Shown here piece by piece: positions 1 to 12,100 of a stretch of DNA of 64,000 nt. This DNA is from Asterochloris sp. CNOR1 (lineage: Eukaryota > Chlorophyta > Trebouxiophyceae > Trebouxiales > Trebouxiaceae): positions 1,612,001 through 1,676,000 of the forward strand of contig OZ017759.1 of assembly GCA_963969365.1 (NCBI GenBank). The letters are read 5' to 3'. A program made the translations under genes and the position numbers. Under the pieces are notes generated by a model, which saw nothing but the letters and a program-made list of their open reading frames with translations, was not told where the DNA came from and did not search any database. Position 1 is the stretch's first letter. Each line of letters starts with the position of its first letter.

Positions 1-109
1 GCGCATGTGAGACCCATGTGCAAAGGGCACATACCAGCACTTTGCTGGTGATGACGTGGCAGCTCATATCTGGACTGCTGCCTTCCCTACTGGCCTTCCC
101 CATCTGCAG

Positions 110-3100
110 TACATTGATCGAGAGGACAAATTTGGCGCCCACAATTATGCCCCCATCCCGGTGGTGATCAAGCGCGCAGAGGGCGTCCATGTGTGGGATG
201 TGGACAACCGCAGATACTTTGACTTCCTCAGCGCCTACTCAGCTGTCAACCAGGGGCACAACCACCCTCGGGTGAGCACAAGCCAGGCACCCAGGCTGAG
301 CTTGGCCAGAGCAGCGGTAGCGGGTGTGACAGGCAGCATCAGCCTCTCTGTTGTCTACCTGGCTTTGTAGTCCCTGAGCTGTTGTGCGGCCCTCCCCAGC
401 TGACACCTCCGCTGGTCAGAGGCACAACCACCCTCTGATGAGAAGGTTGCTGGACAGGGCACTGCGCTGTTGCATTGTCATAGCGGCGAGGTGCATCTGG
501 CGGCAGTCCTATGAGCTCTGGCATGCAGAGGCACCATGCTAAGGTTCCATTTACTGGCCTGCGATCTTCTCGCTGCCATGTTTGGACGTGACTGCTTGCT
601 GCCTCCGCAAGTGGCCAGAGCTCAGGTGAACGAGGCGCACATCCTGTCTGTGGCCATCCTGTCAGCTGGTGCCTGCAGCCCGTTCACCTGCCGTTCCCCG
701 CCTCTGAGCTCTTGGAGGCAAGTGCTGCACATCTGGCCTTCACATGGCAAGTGCTGCTCATCTGGCCTTTACATGGCCCCTTTGAGACCGTGGGCCTGAC
801 AAGCGAGCACCGCTGCATAGTGTGGCAGGGGTTGTCCAAGTGCAGCCCAATCTCTGTAAAGTTCCCTCCAGGTCTCTGCCAAGGCTGCCAGCATGCACAG
901 TAAACCTAATCCATTTCCTGCAGATCACCAAAGCGCTGGTGGATCAGGTGCAGACCCTCGCCCTGACCAGCCGCGCCTTCTTCAACGACGTGCTGGGAGA
1001 GTACGAGGAGTACATCACCCGGCTGTTTGGCTATGACAAGGTGCTGCCCATGAACACAGGGGTGGAGGCTGGCGAGACCGCCTGCAAGCTGGCCAGGTGA
1101 GCTGGCACCTGTGCCGAGGGCCCCTGTCACACACGTGCACCTCTGCCAGCCCTGCAGGTGGGCTCCTGGGCTTGAGACACTGCCTGGAAGGCGGCAGAGG
1201 CTGCTTGGCTGTGAATAGATGCTGCCCATGAACACCAAGGTCAAGGCCGTGGGAGACCACCTGCAAGCCGGCCAGTTGAGCTGGCGTCCATTGTAGGGGG
1301 ACCCTGTCGTGTGCCCGCATCTCGGCCGGCCCTGTAAAAGGAGGCAGGCCCAGACAGTCCTGCCAAAAACAAGGTACTCCCAAGGGTAGCCTCAGCATGA
1401 CCTAGGGTCTGCCCTGCCCACTCCCCTGCTGTGCACCCTGCATCACCAGCATGTAGCTTCAGGGATTCTGGCTCTGTGTTTAGTCCATCTTAAGGTGGCC
1501 CCTGCCTGCAGGCGGTGGGGCTATGACGTCAAGGGTGTGCCCAAGAACGAGGCGGTCATTCTGTTTGCAGAGAACAACTTTTGGGGCAGGACCCTGGCAG
1601 CCATCTCTTCTTCCACAGGTGGGCTGCTGCTGGCTGCTGAATGGTACCTGGCCTGAAGTTGCATGCTTGCCCAGGCAGGACCCCTCTTGAGGGTTGGAAA
1701 GCCTCACGCTACTGGCTGCTCGGCTGGTGCATGAGAAGGCAGCTCTGATGTTGCAGCCTCCAGCCGGGGAGTCTGCCTCATGCTGCGTCTGTGAGGAGCA
1801 GCACGATGTGCACACCCTGCCTGGGTAGGGTGCACATCAGCACCCTGTGATGTGATGTGCAGCCCGGACACCTGTGACCGGTGCTGCAGCTTCAGCGAGC
1901 GGCTGTCGGGCTTCTGGCTCCCCCATGCGTGTACTTGAACTCAGACGCTGGACGCCTGGCAGCAGTGTTCACTGCCCTGCTACAGATCCAGAGAGTTTCG
2001 GGGGCTTTGGTCCATACATGCCAGGTTTTCAGAACATCCCCTACAACGACCTGGGGGCACTGGAGAAGGCCCTGCAGGAAAACTCCAACATTGTGGCCTT
2101 CATGGTGGAGCCCATTCAGGTGGGCTGACGGACAGGCTTTCAAGTGTCTGCAGATATCACACATCATGGGCAGCAGCACCTTGGCTGCGGGGCAAGGTAC
2201 ATGCTGGCATGGTGAACCCCAACCAGGTGGGCAATGAAACTGACATGAGCCTCAAGGTGCAGCCATAACAGCACCCTTGAGGCTGACATGCCATGAAAGG
2301 GCTCATCCCACATCTTAGAGCAGCGCCTGCTGCTGGTGGGAGTGTGCAGCTTGGTGCTGGCTGTTGGGCCCATACATGGCAAGTATGGGGGGGGGCCCTG
2401 TGTGCTGGGATGGCAGCAATCCCATCAAGGTTGCCTTGATGGTGCAGCCCAATTGGGTGGGCTGGTGGATGGAATGAGAGGTGCCTGCCACGATTGGCGC
2501 ACATCAAGGGCAGCAGCAGCAAGTCAAGGCCCACTTCAGACCGCAGCAGCTTGGCTGTGGCAAAGGCCAAAACACAGCAGGATTCGTGTTCCATGCGTCC
2601 TGGCGCTATGGGCCTTGCTCTCATGCCAGCTGTTGTCGTGGCCGAGCGGTGATCACATCCCTTGCCTACCTGCAGGGGGAGGCTGGGGTGGTGGTGCCTG
2701 ACGACGGGTACCTCAACGCAGCACATAAGCTGCTGAAGAAGCACAATGCCCTGCTCATAGCAGACGAGGTCCAGGTGGGTGTGTCTGGGTGAAGCTCGCT
2801 TCTGCTGGCATTCACTGCCTGCACAAGCACACTTTTCGTGACACTGTACCTTCAGCTGTGGCCACTAGACCCAAGCAAGCCGGACGGCCTGCAGTGTGGC
2901 ACCCTTGTAGCCCAGCACTGTGCATCTGTGGGCGGAATGGGGAAGGAGCGGGACAACAGGAGTATCTCATGGGCTCTTCATGCCTCACCTCTGCCTGTGC
3001 TGCACATCATGGCCTCCATGTGTGTACCCCGTGGGCGAGCCCCGGCATGCAGACGCAGATTTGGCGCCGCAGTAGGGATGCACACCTCACCTCCTGCTGC

Positions 3101-5646
3101 CTCTCTCTGCCTGCCGGCGGTGCTGCACCTCCAGCAACTGCAGCCATGAGCACAGCCCGTGCTGCAGCAGGCAGCTGGCGGTCCTGCTCCAAGCCGTGTC
3201 CCTGCCTGCCTGCATGCCTGAGGTGCCTTGTCCTTCCAGCTAGATCACTTTGGCCTGTGCCAGGGCGTGCCCGCCTCAACAGGTAATGCCTGCACTGCAG
3301 GTCGGCATGGGCCGCACAGGGCGCATGCTGTGCAGCGACTGGGACGGGGTGCACCCAGACATCCTGGTGCTCGGGAAGGCCCTGTCAGGGGGCATCTACC
3401 CTGTGTCAGCTGTCCTCGCAGATGATGAGGTGGGCTCTGCACCACGGGGACTGACTGAGGAGGATGGTGGTGGTGATACTTCTCTCAGGGGCTCCACCCT
3501 GGGTCAGCTGTGCTGGCCAATGACTACGTGGGCTGCTGCATGCCAGTTCGCTGGGCCCTGGCTGCTGGACTGTGGCAGTTGTATGTCACCCCTGGTGCCT
3601 GCATGAGGGGAGAGAGGCTGGTCTGCGCATTTCAACACTCTGCAGGGGCGGCACTGCTCGGCTTGTGCATTGAGGTCTGACGAAGCAGTGCACTGCCCAC
3701 TTGCAGTGGCTCTGACGGTTTGCAGGCAGCATCACAGCTGCTCAGCTTCTGGAGCATTCCCAACCAGCCTGCATCTCCATTCGCAGCGTGGGCAGACGGT
3801 CGGCCTCAATGCACTGCCTGCCCCCTGCCTTGAGTGGGCAGCCCCACAGGACCCCTGCTGCACTGCCTGCAGGTCATGCTCACCATCGGCCGTGGCCAGC
3901 ATGGCAGCACCTACGGCGGCAATCCTGTCGCTGCCAAGGTGGCTGTGGCAGCACTTCAGGTGGGCTGCATCTGCAACTGCACTACCTGTTGGCGGCAATG
4001 GACTTGAAGCCTGCAGCATTATGCAGCCGCGTGCCTTGAGACCGTTTGCTGGCACCATGTTTGCTCCATGGTAGGCCTGTAACTGAGGCATGCATATGCC
4101 CTCGCTGTCACATAGGGCAGCCTTCTGCAGCAGACATGACCATGACTGCTGGCAGCCTGTGTTGCAGGTGCTCATCGACGAGAGGCTGGCAGAGAACTCC
4201 GACAGGCTGGGCAAGCTCCTGCGCAGCGAGCTGCAGCGCATCCCCTCGGAGCGCATCACCACTGTGAGCCTCCAGAGTTGAAGCCTGCACTGCATGAGCC
4301 TGCATGGGGCGTTGTGTGGACCAGGCGGAGGGCACATGTTCCCTGAGGGAGCGCTTCACCACGAAGAGCAACTGAAGCTGGCGCCTGCATGCACAGGCCT
4401 GTCTCAGATTTCAAGGACCAGGCAGGAGGCAGAGCATGCCTCTTTGATTGCATGTAATGCTGTTCCTTCTATGCTGCGCCCGTGGAAGGTGCGCCTGCAT
4501 GCACAGCTGGTCACAACCTGTGGTGCTGGGACAGGAGTGTCAGGCCTTGCCATCACAGTGCTTGAAGGCTGGCCCCTGCTCGCAAACGCGTGTGACACAC
4601 CGCTTGGTGGGACATTATCACTACAAGGTTGTTCAAAGTTTCGAACAGAAACTGCTCACTCTACATCCTGCAATGACAAGAGTGATTGAGACCAGAAGGC
4701 CCATGGGTCAGGTATGGGAAGTGCTGTGCTGGATGCCATGGAAAACTTGTTCAGGGACCCAGTTGCTTGAAGGCTGTGTTGCTGCTGCAGTTGTGGGGCA
4801 GATGCCCGTTGAAAGTGGCACACTGCTCACTCTGCAACGCCTGAGGGCGCTCTGCAGATCTAATCTTGCCCTCTTCCCAAGTGTAGGGCAGGGGTATCCA
4901 GACTGCCTAGTCCTTTGCTCAGTGATGTTCACCTGCCTATGCTTGGCCGTCAGCAGGCGCACAAAGGCAGCTCCTGGAGGCTGCACCCTGCTCGTTTTGC
5001 ACAGTTGCATTGGCACCCCTCAACCTGACCAGAGAGGCAGGGCACTGCCACAGTACACATGCATGTCCTGCAGGTGCGTGGCAGGGGTCTCCTGGATGCC
5101 ATAGTGATCAAGGACGTGGAGGGTGTCTCAGCGTATGATGTCTGTATGAAGCTCAAGGAGGCAGGGCTGCTGGTGAGTGCTGCTGTGTCCTGCAGCCCTG
5201 AGTCATCAACCTCAGCATGTAAAGCAGGTGCACAGACGTGCTCAGCTACACATCCAGCTATGCCTGTTTGGAGAAGCACGACGCGCACAGCATCCTGGCA
5301 CTGCTGTATGGAAATGTCTCTGTCGCACATAGACCAGGTTGTGCCTTTGTCTGCCAGGCCTAGGCAGCAAGGTGCATGCATCGCTAACCCAACCCTTGGC
5401 AGCATGGCGTGCATGAGGCCTTGGGGGTGCTCGACCTCTGCTCATGCAGCCTGTGCCCATGTATTGGAGCATGGTCAACTGCTGGTGGTGCAGGCCAAGC
5501 CCACACATGGAGACATCATCCGGTTTGCTCCCCCTCTGGTGATGACTGAGGAGCAGATGCTGGAGTGCTGCGACATCATCAGGCGCACCATTTTGTCCTT
5601 TGATGCCTCTCACACAGCTGACAGCCAGCAGGCAGCCACTGCCTGA
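110..5646 (+). CDS. OAT: Ornithine delta-aminotransferase (5' end outside window)
   Basis: PLP enzyme that moves the delta-amino group of ornithine to 2-oxoglutarate, giving glutamate semialdehyde; it links arginine and proline metabolism and is usually mitochondrial. Ten in-frame exons: 110-271, 924-1096, 1512-1618, 1986-2119, 2676-2774, 3301-3429, 3873-3959, 4168-4263, 5074-5172, 5494-5646 (stop TGA). Family blocks seen in order are [64 protein letters not shown], the PLP-phosphate/ring region VVVPDDGYL...LLIADEVQ, the Schiff-base lysine in [22 protein letters not shown], and the C-terminal [15 protein letters not shown]. The first visible exon starts after a ctgcag acceptor, so the initiator and any targeting peptide lie left of the window. 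Introns 2, 4, 6 and 8 hold decayed copies of adjacent exon ends. Identification is near certain; the exon edges are inferred. Confidence 0.96.
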
Positions 5647-6152
5647 TCTGCTCCATGGATGGCAGAAGGCCAGCAAGCCTCAGCCTGTCTGACCTTTTAT
5701 CTGATGCGGTGCCCACAGTAGGCGGCCCAGCAGGTTGCTGCTGCATAGCAACCTGATGCTTTGCACACACCGGATGGCCAGCAGCAGCAGCAGTATGATT
5801 CACTGCTTCCAAGGCCCTGGACCTTTGCTGCACAGAGTCGCATTCTCTTTCCACCCCCTTCGCCCTGCATCTGCCCAGAACGCTAATTGCATCTCTCACA
5901 CCCTCAATTCTGGCTTGCCCTCTGCCACCACCTTAGAACACTGATGCTTACTTCTGAGCTAAACTTCAAAGAATGGTACACATACTGGTCGTGCAGCAAT
6001 GGCTGTCATGCTGAATACGTGAAGCAAGCTGGCAGGTGGACTGCCTGCATGTCAGCCAGAAAGGCTGTTAAAGATGGTGTTGTTGGGAGTGGCTACTGGG
6101 CGTTGTTGGAGGGCTGTCCTTTCTGTTCTGGAGGGCTGCACGGCTAACATCT
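5647..6152. other. Convergent intergenic region (3' flanks of OAT and CFAP299)
   Basis: About 500 bases between the OAT stop and the CFAP299 stop. It should hold both 3' untranslated regions. The open frames here (for example 5887-6147) show no family resemblance and no sensible splice context. I see no RNA gene or repeat. Confidence 0.6.
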
Positions 6153-8943
6153 TCAGCTGCGCCGCCTTGCAACATGGTCATAGATGACGATCTGCAGGCA
6201 GAGGCTTTGCTGTGACATGCACACATGGCCAGCTGGGACTCAATGCTTCAGGCCATAACAGGCACATCTGATCATCATCACGGTGATGGGCACTGCAGGC
6301 TATGAGCTCCCAGATGCACAGGGATCAGATCGCGTGGCATGCAAGCTCCAAGCATTGCGTTCATTGACTTCAGGCCCAGTCCCAACCCACCTGCAGGTAC
6401 TCGTCAGTGACAAGCTCCAAGCGCGTGGAATTGTCGCCAGGCTTTGCCCTGGGGTCCACATTGATGACCTTGCGATCGCGCTTGTTTTTGAACATGAGGC
6501 CATTGACATTCTCTGCAATGGTCTGCAGCAGCAGAAGGAGCTGGAGGTCATGCAAGCTCAGCCACACGAAGGGAAGGTGCTGCCTGCAGGCCCCATACCA
6601 GCTTGTGGCAGTCTCAAACTGCACCTGGAGCACAGAAAGGCGGTCTCCAGCAAATGGCAGGGTAATGAAGCTTCTGCAGAGGCTTCTGCAGTGCTCAGGG
6701 TTACCTGTGTCAGCGTAAAGTGGGAACCTCAAGCAGCAGCAAACCTTGCAGTCCCAACAAGCCCTAGATTGGCGTCAAAGTCATCGTCAATGTGCAGGCT
6801 ATGAAGAAACCTGCCAGCTATGTGGCCCTGACTGCACACCATCGCTTCCTTGCTGCCGACTGAAGCTTGTCAGCGCCCTGCAGAGCTCGCCTGGAAGTTG
6901 GGGCTGCCATTGAATGCGAGCACCTCACGGCATCAAGATTGGCAGTGAAGCATCATCGGGCAAACCCACTCGCGAGCTGGGCCCTGTCATGTGGATTTAA
7001 CAGATCTCACAACATCGAGGAAACACCCACCTGGAAGTTGGGGCTGGCATTGGAGGTGCTCATCTGAGTGTCCCAGTTGTAGTAGGACAGGTCGCTGGGG
7101 CGGGGCAGCAGGCGCCGCCGGTGGTCAAAGACAGCCTCCATCTGGTCCATCTTCAGCCTGCAGGCACACAGTCCCCATTGGATGGGCTTTCCTGATCTTG
7201 ACAGATTTCGACCTGCATCTGGGAAGCTCAAGCACCACATCCATTCCTGAGCCACAAACGCAGAACATGTGGAACTGAGCATCGCTGATGTGGCAAAGAA
7301 AGGACGATTAATTGCCACCCATGCCCACCTCACTGTGACAGCAGCAACTTGCAGTGACCACCCTGCGTTCTGTCTGTGTCCAGGGCTGGAGGGCAGTAAA
7401 AGTGTTAAGGAGCTTGCCTGTGGCCATAGTCAATGTAGCCAGAGATCTCCTGCCCCTTAGCATTCTTGTCTCGCACAAAGACAATGGTTGCCAGCTTCCC
7501 ATTCCGTACTGCCTCCTCCCGCTGCTGCAACGCCTGCAGGGCCGAGGCGGTCTTATCTCAAGTGCTTGCAAGGTACAATGCTGTCACAAAGCACCCTCTG
7601 CAGCAGCATCAACCCCCTGAACAGCCCAGGCCCAGCCCGTGCCACTGCACAACCCATGCGTGTTTGTATGGCGCCGACTGGAATGCAACACTCCCCTCCA
7701 GCAGGGAACGCTCAGCATAGTTCCTCTTTAGGCACTGCAGGGTAGTGACCTTCCACAAAGCCCATGCCCAGCTGCGTGTGGCGCAGACTCAATGCAATGC
7801 TCACCTCCAGCAGCGGGCAGTCGGCCTGCACCTGTGCTGCAGGCAACCCCTGGCTGGGGGTGGGCAGCAATGGGACCCTCTGGGCGCCTCGTCGGCAATG
7901 GGAGCAGGCCATCTGGCAGCAAGTCAGTCCCTAAACCCTACACAACCCATAAGCAGATGCCCACCTCAAGCAGTGAGGAGTCTGCATAGACTTTAGCCAT
8001 ACTGGCAGGCAGGCCTCCATGCAATATTTAGCTCAAGCAGGCCTCACACCACCCGAGATTGGCCAAACAGGCAGCAGAGAGTTGGTGTGCACCTTTTGCT
8101 GCATGTGTCCCACCACTGCTGGGCAGCGCACCAGGACTCTGTAACCCCGCCCTCGGCAAATGGAGCAGGCCATCTGTGAGTCAGTTGCAGTCTGTGGGTC
8201 ATACATCCCTACACAAACAGACGTCAGGTGCCTACCTCCAGCAAGGGCGAGTCTGCATAGCTCTTCCCTACGCTGGCGAGGCGCTTGCTCTTGCGGTTGA
8301 GGCGGGCGATTCGTAGGTCCTCCGCCTGCTTCTTGCGCTGCTCAAACTCCTCCCGTCTGCAGAAAGAGAAGCATTCATGCTTCGTGAGGGAGCCCGGCAG
8401 CTGCTCAGGTATGGTGGCGGCGCTGTAGCCAAGAAGCTGCAGCAATTTGGGACCTGATTCTACCTGCAGGTGCAGAGGCGCACAGCCATCACCCAAAGCC
8501 ATCACCCAAGGCATGCCAGAGTGTTGAATTTTGGCATACCTCGCCAGCGCAATGTGCTTTTTTGAGCTGCTGCAGTGGCTGTGAGGGTAAACTGAACTTC
8601 GAGAGCTCAGCCGTGTCCAGACAGGCCCTTTACCACGGCTGTGTTATAAAGCCAAAACCCTGTGACCATGCAGCCGCATACACCTGATGACCTCTCCATT
8701 GCCGTGATAGCCAAGCTCCACGAGCTGCCGGGCCAGAGACACGTCGCCCAAGTAAAACATGTCGGTTGCTGTGATCTGTTTGTCCAAGTATTCTTCATAT
8801 CTGCAACAATGCAGCATTTGTGGCTCATCAAAAGCTGGCAAGCAGCTTGCTGCAGCAATCAAGCCATTGATGTTGGCGCACGTCTCAAACTGGTCTGCAA
8901 TGGGGTCAACGCCAGAGCCCAGCAGCTCCAGGTCCTCATTCAT
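6153..8943 (-). CDS. CFAP299: Cilia- and flagella-associated protein CFAP299 (C4orf22 family)
   Basis: Small conserved protein found in ciliated eukaryotes; its exact molecular role is not settled. Seven exons on the minus strand: 8943-8882, 8800-8684, 8356-8236, 7533-7418, 7157-7031, 6522-6391, 6191-6153. They sum to 714 nt (237 aa plus stop), close to the roughly 233 aa of animal homologues. Conserved stretches include [120 protein letters not shown] and the C-terminal [11 protein letters not shown]. Start ATG at 8943 precedes the first conserved block by only about 20 residues, as in the family. Intron 4 uses a GC donor (CAG|gcaagc at 7418/7417) and is required by frame and homology. Intron 3 carries decayed copies of the exon 3 end. 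The start lies only about 200 bp from the TBCE stop on the same strand. Confidence 0.95.
7655..8283 (-). repeat. Decayed copies of CFAP299 exon 3 donor region inside intron 3
   Basis: The true exon 3 end with donor (8231-8283) is echoed, same orientation, at about 7960-8013, 7799-7844 and 7691-7742. Each copy keeps the core of donor, CTGGAG and the GACTCGCC-like block to a varying degree. Flanking blocks are copied as well: the stretch near 7890-7950 matches 8150-8222, and 7660-7690 matches 7766-7797. Confidence 0.8.
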
Positions 8944-9147
8944 GTTAACTCGGTGTGTGCAAGAAGCTTTGCCGTGATGCAGAACATTTGCTGACCTAAC
9001 TCGAGGGCCCTCAAGTCTCCCGCCAAAGCAGACCCCCGCAAGCCTTGAGCCTGGAGGGAGTTAGTGATTCTTTCAATTTCAAAGGGGAAGCTCTATGGTA
9101 TGAGAGGGGGTGCCCTAGAAGGGTGCAGGCCTGGCGCCGTCATCAGG

Positions 9148-12100
9148 TCACACAGCGACTTCATCAATGACTATTGCGGATCCAGCCTGCAGACTGTAAG
9201 AAGCTCAGCATGGCAGCTACTGGATGAGGCTGCAGTGCAGTCATGTAGCACTCAAAACTGTTGCTGATGACAGCAGATGAGGATTCAAAAAGCAGGCATC
9301 AGGTGTGCTGCCTTGCTTGTGCTGCAACTCGCTCTACACATGTTGCAGGCTACCTGGATGCCAAAGTAGTACAGCTCTCGATCCTCCTGGTCCCCGATGT
9401 TCTCAGGGCAAGGGTCATCACTGGACACTTGAAGAAACAGCGCCTGCTTGGCCTGCTTCACCTTGAAGAGACGCTCGACGACCACCTTGAGCTTGCCCAC
9501 CGTCAGTGACACTGCAAGATGGCATTGATCAGGGGTCAGTGTGTGTCAGACCGTCAACAGTCGGTCACTGACCACACTGAGCATGCCTACTGTCAGCAGC
9601 ACCAACAAGGCCTGGCGGAACATGCCAACCTGACAGGTTTTGTGAGCTGTGCATGCTTGACACAGCACACATGCGCTTGCCCGTGCACTTTGGAAGACTG
9701 CATGAGCCTGTGGCTTGCAATGATGTGCTTGCACACCAGCCAGCGCCAGCCAGCAGCCCCTTTAGCACTGACTCTTGCACTCGCCCCGGCGCTTCTCCTG
9801 TCCCCACCTGATTGCAGATGTGCCTGCCAGCACCCATCCAGGCCACTGTGCCCCCTGTGCACCAACTCCTCACCTTAATACACTCAGGTCTCCAAGCAAC
9901 TGCCACCCTAGCAAGTCATACAGACAGAATCACACTTTCCTTGCTCACAAACAGCCTGGCACTCATCTGTTGCAGAGACTCCCAGGTGTGGCATGCCTGT
10001 CTGCAGCATGTAGTCAGGCCGCTGCAGCGCCCATAAGCAACCAGGCCCTCACACGCTGAGCTTCTCCACTTGGCCCCCAAGCCTGCCCTGGCTGACCCTG
10101 TGCCTTGTGACTTGCAAGCAATGCTGCTTACTCAGCCCAGCTGCAGGCATGCATGCGGCAGCTAGCAACATCTGCAATAAACGTCAGGCAACTCAAGCCC
10201 TCACCTGGGAGCTTCTTCACTTGAGTGCCCATGCGACCACCAGCCGAGGGAGCCACGCACACTAGCTGCAGCTCCTGCATTGCGGAAGGCTGGGCAGCAC
10301 TGCCAGTTGCAGCCCCAACAGTGCCAGCCATCTCCCCATACTGGCTGCTGAGGGCTGAGAAGCGGGGGTGGTGGGCCATGAGCTCTGCTGTTGCCTCATC
10401 AGACTTCAGGGACTCGAGCTGGCCTGCAGAGGGGCAGTCACCTCAGCAGCAGCACAGGCGCACATCATGGGCAATGAGGTGCAAAGGCTACGCAGACTCT
10501 GGCAAGCTCACTGCAGACATGCCCATAGATGGGAATGAATGATGCTGTCATCAGGAACAGAGCAGCGGAGCTGTGCCATGCTGCCGCACCTGAGTCTGCA
10601 GGGGCACAGGCCTCAAGTGTACAGCAGCAGCACCCCTGTGTGCAGAGGCCCAATGGCCCAGTCCTCAGCAAGTTTGTCACAAGACGTATGTTGGGAGGCC
10701 CTCAGTGTCCAGCAGCACCATGCATTTCAAAAAGAAAGCAAGCAAGCAGCCCATGTCAGCTGCTGTGCCCAGAGTGACTTACCTGCATTCCCGAGGGCTT
10801 GCATGTGCACCTGCGCAGGGCCACAGGGTGCAGCAGCACCAGCAAGAGCGATGGTCAAGGTATGCTGCATTGCTACAAGGATGGCTGAGAAGCTTGCCTG
10901 TGAGCATGCGCAGGTAGCGCAGCTCTGAGTCGCGCCGCTCGTGGGCTCCAACAGCACTGCCATTCAGTGCAGCCAGGGAGGGGACCCGGGCGATGACCTG
11001 CAGTGGGGGTTGTGGAACACTGGGCAGGTTAGTGGACATCGACCTGCTGGCACGGGTGTGGCTGTTGCACTGGACTGCAAGCCTCGGGGTGCAGAACGAA
11101 GTATAGTGGAGAGCCTCTGTGCGCCATGCCGCTTGGAACAAGGCCAGGTGTTGCCGATGTGGAGGTGCTTACCTCATATCGGCAGTTTGCGTTCTGTCCC
11201 TCCAGGATGGGGTTCCCCGACAAGCGCAGATCCCGCAGGTCAGGGAAAGCGTTCAGGGCATCTATGCATGCCCAGTCGCTGATCAGGTTATCCCTCAGCA
11301 GCAGGGTTTGCAGCCCAGAAAGAGCCCCTGCAGGTGTGGGACACCATCCTCAGTCAGCGCAAGGGAGTCTGTGTGCTGGCAGCTGAGCGGCCAACATGCT
11401 ATCAAAAGCAGAGCCAGGCAGAGACTGGGCCCTGCCAGACTCCCTGCCACCTCATCAATAGAGAACAGCATGCCACTCTCTGGTGACAGGGCATGCTGAT
11501 GTGCCCCTGGGTCAATAGCAGTCAGATGCGCTGCCTCTGCAGGCAGTAGAAGATACCTTGGGCAGCACTGCCAGCAATTCGCTGCAGCCGGTTGCTGCCC
11601 AGCCACAGATGCCGCAGGGAGGGGAGGACCGCCAGCTTCAGCACCTCAGCCCAGTCAGCAATGGCATTACCCTCCAGGTCCAGCAGCTACAGGGCGGCAG
11701 TCAAATAGCGGCCTTCAGCCATTGAGACGCAATGCATCAGCACCAGGCCAAGCTCTGCCTGCAGTGGGTGGTGCAGCAGTGGTGGTGCACCTTCGACAAC
11801 AGGTCTGCAAATGCTTTGCACAGGGCCAAGCTCTGCTGTCCTCTACTGCAAATGAAGTGCAGAGGTGAACACTGCAGCACTGGTGCAGAGCCTCTGCTGC
11901 TGCGTCCTGAAAAGCACAAAGCGGCAGATTGTGCAGAGTCTTTCTGGGTCTCCTCCTCACCTCCAGATGCTGCAGAGCTGCCGGGGACTGCCCTTCGCCA
12001 CCCTTCCGGCCAGATGACAAAGAGCCGATGTTGTTGCTGCCTAGGTGCAGCTCCCTCAGCTGAGGCATGGTGGCTGCCACGAGACTCATCTGCAGGGATA

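Noticed and set aside
7926-7945. Telomere-like CCCTAAACCCTA in a CFAP299 intron
   Set aside because: A single unit plus a partial one is expected by chance. It does not mark a chromosome end.
10806-10833. Possible extra TBCE micro-exon coding a short HMQALGN-like peptide, with good splice sites on the minus strand
   Set aside because: Including it breaks the frame into the next exon; skipping it keeps frame and the family sequence.
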